Notes: a model not told the origin generated them from the letters alone. A stretch of 52,071 nucleotides of DNA from Alphaproteobacteria bacterium (GCA_018650465.1 JABIFY010000148.1:1-52071), one strand, 5' to 3'. Shown: positions 42,703 to 51,595, counted from the stretch's first letter. Translations and numbers: made by a program.

Positions 42703-43157
42703 CTGGTGGGCATTTCGTCTTCTGGCAAACTGATCAAGCCGCCGGGGTTAGCCAGTGCATCGCGGATGTAATCCGGAATGGGGTGGGCTTCCAGATTGCC
42801 GTCTTCCTTGATGCGGGCATAGATGCGAATGGCGCGGCCTTCACAGACAACATCACCACTTGAAGCCTGTACTGCCTTGCAATCCCAGTGCACAGAACTT
42901 TTGCCCATCTTGTGCATCTGGATTGTGGTGCGTACCTTGTCACCATAGGCTGCCGGACCAATGAAACGAAAATGCACATCACCCATAACAAAGGCCGTGC
43001 GCGTTTCTGTGATCAATTTGTTGGTGGGAAAACCCAAGGCCCGCAGCAGTTCATGTTCGGTTTCATTAAACCAGGTGAACATCATCGGATAATAGACCAG
43101 CCCGAACGGATCGGACTCACCCCAGGCAACGGTCAGTTCACGTGAATAGGTAATCAT
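42690..43157 (-). CDS. Hotdog-fold acyl-CoA thioesterase (4HBT type)
   Basis: This 155-residue protein has the start VAWGESDPFGLVYYPMMFTWF, the 4-hydroxybenzoyl-CoA thioesterase motif with the catalytic aspartate and tyrosine region. GDVHFRFIGPAAYGDKVRTT and WDCKAVQASSGDVVCEG are the central hotdog strands. It should hydrolyse an aromatic or medium-chain acyl-CoA; the substrate is not shown. It is the last gene of the minus-strand string that starts at 47028, 76 bases after the cyclase, with a repeat fragment in that gap. Confidence 0.88.
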   Translation of the reverse strand: MITYSRELTVAWGESDPFGLVYYPMMFTWFNETEHELLRALGFPTNKLITETRTAFVMGDVHFRFIGPAAYGDKVRTTIQMHKMGKSSVHWDCKAVQASSGDVVCEGRAIRIYARIKEDGNLEAHPIPDYIRDALANPGGLISLPEDEMPTSQAD

Positions 43158-43179
43158 TTTGAAAAATTCTTTCCGGCAA

Positions 43180-43213
43180 TATCAGAGCGTTTCCGGATTT
43201 TGCGGAATCGCCC
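43180..43213 (-). repeat. Partial dispersed repeat, copy E
   Basis: Read on minus, GGCGATTCCGC, AAAATCC and GGAAACGCTCTG share the ends of copies B and C (GGAAACGCTCT) and the first part of copies A and F. It lies between the cyclase and thioesterase genes. Confidence 0.5.
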
Positions 43214-43233
43214 TGGCACCCTTCAAATGGCAA

Positions 43234-44601
43234 TCATTCAACAAGGGTCACAAGGTCTATGGGTTCATCAACACCGCCAACGATGCGGGTTTTGAGCGTA
43301 TTGCGGGGGGTTGGAGGTTGATACCCTTGTGAGACGGCAAGGTCAAATGTTTCTTTGGTGGTCAGGCCGTGTACAGCTTCTTCCTTGGTGTGCTTTTCCA
43401 GCTTGGCAGCCATGTTGGCACTGTCTCCGATGACCGTATATTCAAGGCGAGTGGTGTCGCCCACTGCACCAAAAACAACCGGCCCAGCCGCGACTGACCA
43501 GACAAGCTCCAGTGCTTTCTCGCCTTTGGCTTCACGCTCCTTTCCCCAGGCCACACAAGCCGCGCACATATCATCGACACAGCGCAAGGCATCGGCGGCG
43601 TAAGCTTCGGATTTTGTCACAGTGTTGAACATGACCATGATCCCGTCCCCGGGAAATTTATCGACAACGCCGCCATGCTTGTTGATGACCGGCACCATGC
43701 GGGATTGATAATCCGCCAACAGAACCATGATTTCGCGTGGGTCAAAATTCATGGAATAACTGGTGAACCCACGAATATCGCAGGTCAGGGTGGCGGCTTC
43801 GGTTAGTTCGCCTTCACCCGCCTGGACACGGGTTTTTTGTTCCTTGATTTGACGCGCGAGTTCCAGTGGCAAAAACCGCGACAGGTCAGCGGCGGCAGTT
43901 TGTTCAATGGCCGACCGGATCAGTAATCGCCTGGCCCGGACAATGGCCACAGCAAGGATCAAGGTTACCAGCAGGATAGAAATGATCTTGTCGAATTCCG
44001 CCCCCAGCAACATTTTCGATGAAGTCATATATTCAACATAGTTACGCGTCACCGGATCCATGCCCTGAAAATAGAGCACATAGCCCACCATCAATAACCA
44101 GCCCAACCCCGCCACAATCCCGGACAACACCACGTAAAAGGCATCAAACCGCAGCGCCCTGAGGGCCACAAAAATAAAGACATACAGCAATGTCGGTGCC
44201 TTCAGGAAAAACGACGGCGGCTGATCATATTGCAAATGAAACGACCAGATCAGGCCCATCAACAAGGACATATCGATGACAACCGACAGGGCCAAAAACC
44301 AGGCCGGAATGCGATCAGCATAAGCCAGCAACAAACGCAAAAGCGTAAAACTGCCATAAAGCGCAAGCGCCCAGGGCACCGGCGCAAACATGATTTCCGA
44401 ATTGAATGTTTTGGGTGACAGGCCGTAAAGCACAGCGAAGGTGACAACCACTGCCAGCTGAACCCAGCCAATGAGGATTTCACTTTCATATTGTTGCCGG
44501 CTAATGGCAACGCGCACCCGTTCAGGTGGGTTGTCATCAGGGGCTTCGCCAAACAAAAATCGACCAAGCCTTTGCATGTGATTGCCTGTAAAATCTGTCA
44601 T
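43234..44601 (-). CDS. Membrane-anchored class III adenylate/guanylate cyclase
   Basis: This 455-residue protein has about six membrane helices (about 45-225), then a short linker and a class III cyclase domain (about 260-440). Metal-binding aspartates lie in TLTCDIRGF (near 275) and FPGDGIMVMF (near 319). The substrate and transition-state region reads LEYTVIGDSANMAAKLEKHTK, with LEYTVIGD typical of bacterial adenylate cyclases. It makes cAMP or, less likely, cGMP. The ATG at 44601 is chosen because it overlaps the upstream methyltransferase stop as ATGA; an in-frame GTG at 44619 is the alternative. The membrane part resembles the six-helix sensors of many such cyclases. The cyclic-nucleotide-binding protein at 21425 is a candidate target. 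Confidence 0.93.
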   Translation of the reverse strand: MTDFTGNHMQRLGRFLFGEAPDDNPPERVRVAISRQQYESEILIGWVQLAVVVTFAVLYGLSPKTFNSEIMFAPVPWALALYGSFTLLRLLLAYADRIPAWFLALSVVIDMSLLMGLIWSFHLQYDQPPSFFLKAPTLLYVFIFVALRALRFDAFYVVLSGIVAGLGWLLMVGYVLYFQGMDPVTRNYVEYMTSSKMLLGAEFDKIISILLVTLILAVAIVRARRLLIRSAIEQTAAADLSRFLPLELARQIKEQKTRVQAGEGELTEAATLTCDIRGFTSYSMNFDPREIMVLLADYQSRMVPVINKHGGVVDKFPGDGIMVMFNTVTKSEAYAADALRCVDDMCAACVAWGKEREAKGEKALELVWSVAAGPVVFGAVGDTTRLEYTVIGDSANMAAKLEKHTKEEAVHGLTTKETFDLAVSQGYQPPTPRNTLKTRIVGGVDEPIDLVTLVE

Positions 44602-45449
44602 GACATCTTTCTGAGCCACAGGCTGGTCTCGAACGCCGTATCTAGAAGTGCCAACTGATCCAGAACTGTGCCTGACAACATAGTGGCCACATGGGTCCGC
44701 ACATAATGACTTGAAAACACAATCTCGTAACCACCCGAGAGCACCATGGACGGGATCGCCTGTTGTTCATTATAACCCCGCCAGGCCCAGGACGCGGGAT
44801 AGTCATCGGGCAAAAAGATATCGTGAATATGCACCAACACCCCGGCAGGCAGGCTTGGCAGGATGCGATTGAAAAGGTCATCCACATCTGATCCCGGCAT
44901 CAAGATGTGACTGGAATCTATAAACAGAATGTCACCTGCCTGCAAATTCTCGAAGGGTGCTGCAGATGCATTTGCCAGGGTGGCTCGAATGAACTCTATA
45001 TCCAGGCCTTGAATGACCGCCCGCGGTTGCGGATCAATGGCCGTGAATTCGGTCTGGCATTTTTCGTCTGATATCGCCTGTGCCATAAAGCGTGTTGAAT
45101 GCCCTGAGCCTACTTCGACGATGCGTTTTGGTTTTGTCTGGCGCACAATCGTGTAGGCCGCTGCCGCATCCAGAACCGGAAACCAGTCCTGGGTCCAGCG
45201 CGGGGCCGGGGGCGGCTGGTCACCCAGTTTTTTCAGGTCATCCCCATAGCCATTGATATTCTGAACAAGGGCGGCCATTTCGTTTTCTTTTGCGGCCATA
45301 GCCGCCAACATCGGCGCATAGGGTTTGATATAATCCGGACCGGTGCCCGATTTTGGCAGGGTATCAGCATAACGATAGGGAATAAAAAACCCACGCTGGC
45401 GCAAACCCAAGACCGTTTGCAGGCCCATGATTATCTGTCGAAGTCGCAT
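44598..45449 (-). CDS. SAM-dependent methyltransferase (Methyltransf_24-like)
   Basis: This 283-residue class I methyltransferase has motif I in RIVEVGSGHSTRFMAQAI, the acidic loop in FTAIDPQPRAVI, and LQAGDILFIDSSHILMPGSD, which is typical of the Methyltransf_24 group. HIHDIFLPDDYPASWAW is the catalytic-side block that in relatives modifies sugars or small hydroxyls. The N-terminal 60 residues are outside the core. It starts 20 bases after the MBL-fold gene and overlaps the cyclase gene by 4 bases. Whether it works with the cyclase or is only co-transcribed is unknown. Confidence 0.87.
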   Translation of the reverse strand: MRLRQIIMGLQTVLGLRQRGFFIPYRYADTLPKSGTGPDYIKPYAPMLAAMAAKENEMAALVQNINGYGDDLKKLGDQPPPAPRWTQDWFPVLDAAAAYTIVRQTKPKRIVEVGSGHSTRFMAQAISDEKCQTEFTAIDPQPRAVIQGLDIEFIRATLANASAAPFENLQAGDILFIDSSHILMPGSDVDDLFNRILPSLPAGVLVHIHDIFLPDDYPASWAWRGYNEQQAIPSMVLSGGYEIVFSSHYVRTHVATMLSGTVLDQLALLDTAFETSLWLRKMS

Positions 45450-45469
45450 ATCTAATAAGAGGTTTCTGC

Positions 45470-46303
45470 TTAAGGGTTCAGGACCATGCCTTCACGAGCC
45501 ACAACCGTTCCGGGTCGCAAGGCTTCAAGCTGGCGGCCAATTTCATCAAGCTGATCATCATTGCGTTGGGGGTCATGGTGGAACAATACATAGCGTTTGA
45601 CATCGTTTGCTTCACACATGCGCAAACCTTCCTGCCACGTCGAATGACCCCACGAAATATGGTTGGGGAATTCTTCATCCGTATAGGTGCCATCATAGAT
45701 TACCAGGTCGGCACCATGGATCAAGCCAGCGACATTTTCATCCGGCTCACCTTGTACATGTTCAGTGTCGGTAATATAGCAAATCGACCTGCCGCCATAT
45801 TCGATACGGTACCCCGTGGCCCGGTTGGGGTGGTTAAGCGGGGCAGTGCGCATAACGATGCCGTCACCCAGGTCCAGGGTATCCCCGGACATGAAATCCA
45901 TAAAACTAAGGTCGGCGTTAAAGATCGCCATGGGCACCGGAAACAACGGTGCCATCATCATTTCGCTGAGAACAAATTCCACATTATGTTCCGGCAACAA
46001 ATGGCCGGCGCAAATCCGGAACTTGCTTTGCGGGACAAAAAACGGTGTGAAGAAGGGCAGGCCACAAACATGGTCAAAGTGCGTATGGGTTAAAAAAAGG
46101 TCGACATCGAGCGGGCCTTGCGTCACCAGTTCATTGCCGAGATAACGAATGCCCGAACCGCCATCCAACAAAATAATCCTGTCGCCACAGCGGACTTCCA
46201 ATGACGACGTATTGCCGCCATAACGCACAGTTTCAGGACCAGAGCAGGCAATACTGCCGCGCACGCCCCAGAACTTGACAGAAAAATCATCTTGATCGTT
46301 CAA
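45470..46303 (-). CDS. Metallo-beta-lactamase-fold hydrolase
   Basis: This 277-residue MBL-fold protein has the metal motif LTHTHFDHVCGLPFF, the later histidine in APLNHPNRATGY, the aspartate in CYITDTEHV and the last histidine in VLFHHDPQRND. The N-terminal FWGVRGSIACSGPETVRYGG matches the group of cyclic-phosphate phosphodiesterases and RNase Z-like proteins. The start is a TTG at 46303, preceded by AAGGGGG at good distance; no suitable ATG is nearby. It lies 35 bases after the response-regulator gene and 20 before the methyltransferase. A phosphodiesterase acting on a cyclic nucleotide would fit the linked cyclase, but that is inference. Confidence 0.9.
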   Translation of the reverse strand: MNDQDDFSVKFWGVRGSIACSGPETVRYGGNTSSLEVRCGDRIILLDGGSGIRYLGNELVTQGPLDVDLFLTHTHFDHVCGLPFFTPFFVPQSKFRICAGHLLPEHNVEFVLSEMMMAPLFPVPMAIFNADLSFMDFMSGDTLDLGDGIVMRTAPLNHPNRATGYRIEYGGRSICYITDTEHVQGEPDENVAGLIHGADLVIYDGTYTDEEFPNHISWGHSTWQEGLRMCEANDVKRYVLFHHDPQRNDDQLDEIGRQLEALRPGTVVAREGMVLNP

Positions 46304-46338
46304 CCGTGGCCCCCTTACGGCTTCGATTACATAATCAG

Positions 46339-47028
46339 TTATGGGGCCAGCCGATACCCGCCGGGTTCGGTGACCAAAATGGCTGCTTCTGACGGATTGA
46401 TTTCAATCTTTTGTCGCAAGCGATAAATATGTGTTTCCAGTGTATGGGTCGTGACACCGGCGTTGTAGCCCCAAACTTCCGCCAACAGAATTTCTCGCCC
46501 GACCACTTTCGATCCGGCGCGATATAGATACTTCAGGATAGAGGTTTCTTTTTCCGTCAGTCGGACTTTCTTGTCGCTTTCCAGTTCTATCAACATTTTG
46601 TTGGCAGGGCGAAAACTATAGGGACCGATGTTAAAGACAGCATCTTCGCTTTGTTCGTGCTGACGTAATTGTGAACGCATGCGCGCCACAAGAACCCCAA
46701 GGCGAAAAGGTTTGGTAACATAATCATTGGCCCCGGATTCAAGGCCGAGAATGGTATCAGAATCTGAATCGGCTCCCGTCAACATAATGATCGGGGTTTT
46801 GACGCCCGCCTTGCGCATCAATTTGCAGATTTCCCGGCCGTCCAGGTCCGGCAAGCCAACGTCCAAAAGTATCAGGTCATAGACCCCGGCCTTCACCAGC
46901 TCCAGAGCTTCGGCCCCTGTCGTGGAGACAGATACGCTGAACTCCTCATGCAAGCCGAGCTGATCGGACAATGTCTGGCGCAGGGCCTCATCATCGTCCA
47001 CCAGTAATACTGACTTGCCTGCACTCAT
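46339..47028 (-). CDS. OmpR/PhoB-family response regulator
   Basis: This 229-residue protein has a receiver (about 5-120) with SVLLVDDDEALR, the phosphate-accepting Asp56 in LILLDVGLPDLDG and the lysine in YVTKPFRLG. The winged-helix DNA-binding domain (about 135-228) has KVRLTEKETSILKYLYRAG and the recognition part THTLETHIYRLRQKIE. Both are intact. The ATG at 47028 has AAGGAAG just before it. It heads the five-gene minus-strand string that ends at 42690. No kinase gene lies beside it; orphan kinases at 3971-8410 and 38337-39872 are possible partners. Confidence 0.95.
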   Translation of the reverse strand: MSAGKSVLLVDDDEALRQTLSDQLGLHEEFSVSVSTTGAEALELVKAGVYDLILLDVGLPDLDGREICKLMRKAGVKTPIIMLTGADSDSDTILGLESGANDYVTKPFRLGVLVARMRSQLRQHEQSEDAVFNIGPYSFRPANKMLIELESDKKVRLTEKETSILKYLYRAGSKVVGREILLAEVWGYNAGVTTHTLETHIYRLRQKIEINPSEAAILVTEPGGYRLAP

Positions 47029-47130
47029 GCGCTTCCTTCTCCCCGTATCTTTCAAGTAGTTGCCAGCTCCGAAGTTTCAAGCAAAGCTGTGCCTGCAAGG
47101 ATGCATCAAATTGGCCAGCCCGACAACCCA

Positions 47131-47159
47131 AAGCAATTCCAACTTTAACGGAATTGCTT
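47131..47159. repeat. 10-bp perfect inverted repeat
   Basis: AAGCAATTCC (47131-47140) and GGAATTGCTT (47150-47159) flank 9 bases, in the gap upstream of the response regulator. It has no T-tract next to it. It may be part of the repeat element that follows at 47188, or an operator for the string starting at 47028. Confidence 0.65.
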
Positions 47160-47187
47160 CAGCCCTTGTTTTTGACCCACACCTTGG

Positions 47188-47230
47188 GTTCGAAGCAACG
47201 CTGCGTTTCCCATAGAACCGGAAACGCTCT
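47188..47230 (+). repeat. Dispersed intergenic repeat, copy B
   Basis: GTTCGAAGCAACGCTGCGTT, then TCCCATAGAACC, then GGAAACGCTCT is the fullest copy of the family. It shares its first half with copy A (8479, minus) and copy D (9899) and its last part with copies C (20818) and E (43180). Confidence 0.8.
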
Positions 47231-47263
47231 TGTTTGCCATCGCTTTCCCTTAACTCATACCCA

Positions 47264-48142
47264 TTAACTCAATCCCATCAAACGACAGGCAATATTACTG
47301 AGATTGCTCTGTGGATCACGATATTCTTCCACAATTGTGAAATGATTAAGACCATCCGGAATAATGACCTCAACTTGTGACCCCTGATCTTTAAGTATCT
47401 GCGCATAGTCATTGGTCTGGCGATGAAATTCGACGGTTTCGTCACCACCCAGGGTCAGCACATAAGGCATGGGCCCAGGTGGCGTTAACAGGGCAGGACT
47501 ATTGCGCAAGGCCTCTGCTTCATCCAGGGCCAGGACATCATTGAGAAAACTTATTCGCACAGGTTCCAGCTCGAACACGCCACTGATGGGCAATCCGCTT
47601 TTAACCAGGTTGACTGGCAATCCTGATTCAAAGCCCTGCCAGTCTGTTGCCGCCATCATGGCTGTCAGATGGCCGCCTGCCGAATGGCCAGAAACATGAA
47701 TATTGTCGGGATCACCGCCAAATTGCGCAATGTTTTTCCATGTCCAGGCCAGAGCCGCCCGGTTCTGACGCACGATTTCGTCAATTTGGACTTCCGGAGC
47801 CAATGTGTAATTAACCACAACCGTCACAGCACCGCGGGGCACCAGGCCCTTGGCCACATAATCAAAATCGCTTTTGTCCATGGACTGCCAGTAGCCACCA
47901 TGGATGAAAAAATGCACCGGCGCATTTGTCGCCCCGTCTGGCATAAAAATATCCAGTTTTTCGCCTGGCTTTTCGCCATAGGAAATATCCAGTTTGCAGT
48001 CGAATTCTTCCCGCGCTTCCTGGCTCAGCTGCTTGTACAGAACGACAAAAGCTTCAAAATCTTCGACCTGGGGGCGCAGAAAATACTGGGCATCCAGGGC
48101 TTCACGGTCATATCCGCGATAAATGGCATCACTCATATTCAT
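47264..48142 (-). CDS. Alpha/beta hydrolase, probable N-formylkynurenine formamidase
   Basis: This 292-residue hydrolase has the oxyanion motif VHFFIHGGYWQSMDKS, the nucleophile elbow in VSGHSAGGHLTAMM, the acid in LGGDETVEFHRQ and the histidine in PDGLNHFTIVEE. These are the marks of the esterase-lipase type that includes eukaryotic-style arylformamidase. Its start is 16 bases after the kynA stop on the same strand, so hydrolysis of N-formylkynurenine to kynurenine is the most likely job. It is unrelated to the metal-dependent KynB family. No kynureninase gene is in the window. The ATG at 48142 has AGGA 4 bases before it. Confidence 0.85.
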   Translation of the reverse strand: MNMSDAIYRGYDREALDAQYFLRPQVEDFEAFVVLYKQLSQEAREEFDCKLDISYGEKPGEKLDIFMPDGATNAPVHFFIHGGYWQSMDKSDFDYVAKGLVPRGAVTVVVNYTLAPEVQIDEIVRQNRAALAWTWKNIAQFGGDPDNIHVSGHSAGGHLTAMMAATDWQGFESGLPVNLVKSGLPISGVFELEPVRISFLNDVLALDEAEALRNSPALLTPPGPMPYVLTLGGDETVEFHRQTNDYAQILKDQGSQVEVIIPDGLNHFTIVEEYRDPQSNLSNIACRLMGLS

Positions 48143-48158
48143 TATTCCTGATGATTAT

Positions 48159-49019
48159 TTATAACACTGTGCGCAAGGACCAAAGCTCCGGGAAAAATCT
48201 GTGATCCAACGCTTTTTTCAAGAAACCAACGCCTGAGGACCCGCCGGTGCCTGTCTTGAAGCCGATAATGCGTTCAACTGTTTTCATATGGCGGAACCGC
48301 CACTGCTGAAACCAGTCTTCCACGTCGATCAGCTTTTCCGCCAACTGGTAAAGCTCCCAATATTTCTCCGGCTCCCGATAGATTTGCACCCAGGCCGCCT
48401 CAACAGATTCGTTTGGTTCGTAAGGCTGGGCCCAATCACGTTTCAGGCAGACCGCATCAATAGCCAGGCCATTTTCAGCCAAAATCTTGAGGGCCAAATC
48501 ATAAACACTGGGTGCATTCAAAATAGCCGTCAGATTGCCGGCCAATTCTGCATCATGTTTATGCGGTTTAACCAGGGCTGCATTTTTGTTGCCCAGCAGG
48601 AATTCAACAGAGCGATACTGATAGGACTGAAAGCCCGACGACTGGCCCAAAGTATCGCGGAACGTCAGATAATCCGACGGTGTCATGGTCGACAAGATAT
48701 CCCACGACTGGATGATTTGTGCCTGGATACGTGAGACCCTGGCCAGCATTTTAAAGGCGGCCTGTAATCGACCTTCCGTAAGGGCGTCAGCGGCACCCTT
48801 GATTTCGTGGATCATTAACTTAAGCCACAGTTCCGAAGCCTGGTGCAAAATAACAAACAGCATTTCGTCATGGGAGTCAGAGCGGATCTCCTGGGCATCC
48901 AGAATCTTGTCCAGTTGCAGATAATCGCTATAGGACATGGATTTGGAAAAATCCGTGTGAATTCCCTTTTCCCAGCGATCATTTGATGGCTTGTCTTGCA
49001 CGTTGCCCGTTGGGGCCAT
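48159..49019 (-). CDS. kynA: Tryptophan 2,3-dioxygenase
   Basis: This 286-residue heme enzyme opens the indole ring of tryptophan to give N-formylkynurenine. The family start [15 protein letters not shown] is followed by [19 protein letters not shown], the distal pocket with the histidine and arginine-side residues, and by [18 protein letters not shown]. The C-terminal [20 protein letters not shown] carries the proximal histidine and the GTGGS loop. The ATG at 49019 has AGGAG 8 bases upstream; the open frame before it has no similarity. It is the first gene of a two-gene unit with the formamidase-like hydrolase and is divergent from ribA. Confidence 0.97.
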   Translation of the reverse strand: MAPTGNVQDKPSNDRWEKGIHTDFSKSMSYSDYLQLDKILDAQEIRSDSHDEMLFVILHQASELWLKLMIHEIKGAADALTEGRLQAAFKMLARVSRIQAQIIQSWDILSTMTPSDYLTFRDTLGQSSGFQSYQYRSVEFLLGNKNAALVKPHKHDAELAGNLTAILNAPSVYDLALKILAENGLAIDAVCLKRDWAQPYEPNESVEAAWVQIYREPEKYWELYQLAEKLIDVEDWFQQWRFRHMKTVERIIGFKTGTGGSSGVGFLKKALDHRFFPELWSLRTVL

Positions 49020-49168
49020 AGTTGTTCTCCTGTGACGCGTCATGTCTGGCGCTTGTGCGGTGTTGTGCTTGTGCCGCCTGGCATAAGCGGGTAATTGTGA
49101 CCGCACACAGCAACGTCGGCAAGGGCGATGAGAGCCGTTGTTGAAGACATATGATATTAAAGAGAACC

Positions 49169-50302
49169 ATGACGGCAAACCCTTCAAAAACCCGGCCCCA
49201 CCGTAGTATCGGACGAACAGTCGCTGATTTGCGCCGGGGCCTGGCTGTGGCCCTGATTGATGGCGACGGGTCCGTTGCCGTCGCCCGCGCAGCAGAAGAT
49301 TTGACTGATGTTGGATTGTCTGAATTACGCGATCTGGCGCAATCTACGAATGCACCGCATTTTGGTTTCATCATCACCGCCCGGCGGGCCGAAGTTTTGC
49401 ATATTCCGCCAAAATCCAACGCAATTTCGTTGCGTATTAGAAATGATGATAAGGCTGCTAATCTGGCTGTGCTGGCAGACCCGACAGGTGATTTGACACA
49501 CCCCATGCGCGGCCCCTTTGCCCGCAATGAAGCCCCAAACCTGGCACTGACAGAAGCCGCGGTGAAGCTGTGCAAGCTGGCCCGCCTGCTACCCTCTGCT
49601 GTTGTTGTCAGCAGTGGCCCGGAAACAGCGGATGCCTTATTATTTTGGGTTCGAAATAATGATGTCCTTGTGGCTCAAGTGACTGATATAAATGACTTTC
49701 CTGAGGCAGAGGCTCGGGCCCTGACGGAAGTAACGTCGGCAAAAGTCCCAATGGAAGGGGCTGAAAACAGCCGAATCGTTGCTTTTCGCCCGGCCGATGG
49801 TGGCGTCGAGCATCTGGCCATTATTGTGGGTGATCCACCGCGAAACCAGCCGGTTTTGACGCGGCTTCATTCGGAATGTTTTACTGGCGACCTGCTGGGG
49901 TCCCTGAAATGCGATTGCGGCGATCAGTTGCGCGGCTCCTTGCGCCTGATGGGGGAGGCTGGCGGTGGCGTTTTGTGCTATCTGGCCCAGGAAGGCCGCG
50001 GCATTGGCCTGATCAACAAATTGCGCGCCTATGATCTACAGGATCAGGGGTTTGACACCGTTGACGCAAACGAACGCCTGGGCTTTGAATCTGACGAGCG
50101 ACTGTTTGAGCCTGCTGCCCGGATGCTGCATTTGTTGGGCTTTTCACAGGTTCGTTTGTTGACCAATAACCCGGACAAGGTCGAAGGTCTGGCCGCAGCT
50201 GATATTGAAGTTGTGGAACGTGTGGCCCACCATTTTCCACCCAATGCCCACAATGAACATTATTTGGCGACCAAGCGCCGCCGTAGCGGGCATTTGCTCT
50301 GA
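49169..50302 (+). CDS. ribA: GTP cyclohydrolase II with degenerate N-terminal DHBP-synthase-like domain
   Basis: This 377-residue riboflavin-pathway enzyme converts GTP to the first pyrimidine intermediate. The C-terminal half has the zinc cysteines in [20 protein letters not shown] and the catalytic [18 protein letters not shown], so it should be active. The N-terminal half (about 1-165) is related to 3,4-dihydroxybutanone-phosphate synthase in fold and position but lacks its acidic DDEDRENEGD motif, having [16 protein letters not shown]. That form of RibA is seen in other Alphaproteobacteria. An in-frame ATG at 49151 is possible; 49169 is preferred for its AGAGAA. No FMN riboswitch is visible in the 149 bases to kynA. 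Confidence 0.95.
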   Translation: MTANPSKTRPHRSIGRTVADLRRGLAVALIDGDGSVAVARAAEDLTDVGLSELRDLAQSTNAPHFGFIITARRAEVLHIPPKSNAISLRIRNDDKAANLAVLADPTGDLTHPMRGPFARNEAPNLALTEAAVKLCKLARLLPSAVVVSSGPETADALLFWVRNNDVLVAQVTDINDFPEAEARALTEVTSAKVPMEGAENSRIVAFRPADGGVEHLAIIVGDPPRNQPVLTRLHSECFTGDLLGSLKCDCGDQLRGSLRLMGEAGGGVLCYLAQEGRGIGLINKLRAYDLQDQGFDTVDANERLGFESDERLFEPAARMLHLLGFSQVRLLTNNPDKVEGLAAADIEVVERVAHHFPPNAHNEHYLATKRRRSGHLL

Positions 50303-50322
50303 TATTTGGCGAATTGGGCGAA

Positions 50323-50373
50323 CCGGGCCTGATCTGCCCGGCAAATTCAGGTTTTTGGGGCAGAATCTGCCCC
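50323..50373 (+). terminator. Two hairpins after ribA
   Basis: CCGGGC and GCCCGG pair around CTGATCT (50323-50341), and GGGGCAG and CTGCCCC pair around AAT (50357-50373). They lie 20 bases past the ribA stop. Only the short GTTTTT between them resembles a U-tract, so termination is plausible but not certain. Confidence 0.55.
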
Positions 50374-50489
50374 GCTGAACCAAACACCACCCTCTGAACT
50401 ACACTTAAGTGGCTGTAATTCCGATATAATTTGGGTTTTTGATTCCTGGCACCTCGCTTGCTTAGTACTTGTCGAGTACAGGAGTGGAA

Positions 50490-51512
50490 ATGACTGCGAT
50501 CAGTATAGCACCAGGTGGCGCCGGCGAATCCATTGATGGATACGCGGATTATGCCCGTGCGATGAAGGCACGGGGCCAAACGGCCGCCAATCAGACTAAA
50601 CCAGATATTCCCGAAGGCACAGAATCCATGGCTTGGGGAAAGGATGGCTTTACCTTTGGTGATGTTCTGGACATCATTAACCCCCTGCAACATATTCCCA
50701 TCATTTCAGACATTTACCGAGCCGCAACAGGGGATGAGATCGCCCCGGCTGCGCGCATGTTGGGCGGCGGCATTCTGGGTGGCATCCCCGGTTTGGCTGT
50801 TGCTGCGGTCAATACAGTTATCGAGGAAGTAACCGGCCAGGATGTTGGCGAAATAGCGATGGCAAGCTTGTTTGGTGGTAATGGTGCCGCCGATCCGCTA
50901 CCTGATACCGCACCCATCGTTGCGCCTGAAACCGCCATCGCAAATAATCTGCCAAACACGGCAGCGCCTATGGCTGTAGCCGCCGCCAAACCCATAGGCC
51001 TACAGTTCTCCAGCGTGGCAAAGCCTGTGACAGATTCAGGTGCCGCAGCCGGGACAAGCACACCGGACGGCCAGGCACAGGCTTTGACAAATTCTGGCGG
51101 TATCAATTTCTTTAACATGAATGAAATGTCCCCCCGTGTGGCCAATAACACGGCGCACCCCGGTGCCATTCAAAACAGCTTTTTCAAGCCCGGCGCCAAC
51201 CCTGAACAGGCAATTGCAGCGTCTTTGGCACAACCAAATGCAGCAGGCTCCACTCCAACACCGGCGCTGACAAACCTGGCTTTGGTTAATCAGGAAGCCG
51301 CCCAGGTTCAACAAGCCCCCAGACCAGAAGTTTATTCCCGACCAGCTTCTATGGCCGTAAATGAAAACGGTCTGTCACCTGCACAACAAAATGACGCCAA
51401 TCGCGCTGCCTTGTTGGCCGCAGCCCGTGACTTGCGCGCTGCCTTCCAAAGCCACAGCACTTTCAAAACTGATGATCGCCTGAAAGAACTACAGGCTTCA
51501 CAAGCCAAATAA
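50490..51512 (+). CDS. Unrecognised Ala/Pro/Asn-rich protein
   Basis: This 340-residue protein matches no family I know. Residues about 45-125 look like a folded part: GKDGFTFGDVLDIINPLQHI leads to IYRAATGDEIAPAARMLGGG, a glycine-rich hydrophobic stretch (ILGGIPGLAVAAVNTVIEE) and VTGQDVGEIAMASLFGG. The remainder, to about 300, is low-complexity Ala, Pro, Asn, Gln and Thr with no charge pattern. The last 40 residues (NDANRAALLAAARDLRAAF) form a likely helix. There is no signal peptide. AGGAG lies 6 bases before the ATG at 50490. It has a gap of 187 bases from ribA and stands before the L,D-transpeptidase gene. A membrane-active or surface protein is possible but not shown. Confidence 0.7.
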   Translation: MTAISIAPGGAGESIDGYADYARAMKARGQTAANQTKPDIPEGTESMAWGKDGFTFGDVLDIINPLQHIPIISDIYRAATGDEIAPAARMLGGGILGGIPGLAVAAVNTVIEEVTGQDVGEIAMASLFGGNGAADPLPDTAPIVAPETAIANNLPNTAAPMAVAAAKPIGLQFSSVAKPVTDSGAAAGTSTPDGQAQALTNSGGINFFNMNEMSPRVANNTAHPGAIQNSFFKPGANPEQAIAASLAQPNAAGSTPTPALTNLALVNQEAAQVQQAPRPEVYSRPASMAVNENGLSPAQQNDANRAALLAAARDLRAAFQSHSTFKTDDRLKELQASQAK

Positions 51513-51535
51513 CAACCTTCTGAAACCTCTATGGC

Positions 51536-51552
51536 CTTGCTGACAGAGCAAG
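51536..51552 (+). terminator. Weak hairpin after the Ala-rich protein gene
   Basis: CTTGCT pairs with AGCAAG around GACAG, with outer GGC/GCC pairs past a bulge. It lies 24 bases after the stop codon and has no T-tract. Confidence 0.3.
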
Positions 51553-51595
51553 CAGCCAGATAAACTCCGGTTTTCAAAGAGCCTGATGTTGCCCT

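Noticed and set aside
49020-49168. FMN riboswitch upstream of ribA
   Set aside because: The conserved RFN element bases and its multi-stem layout are absent from the 149-base gap.
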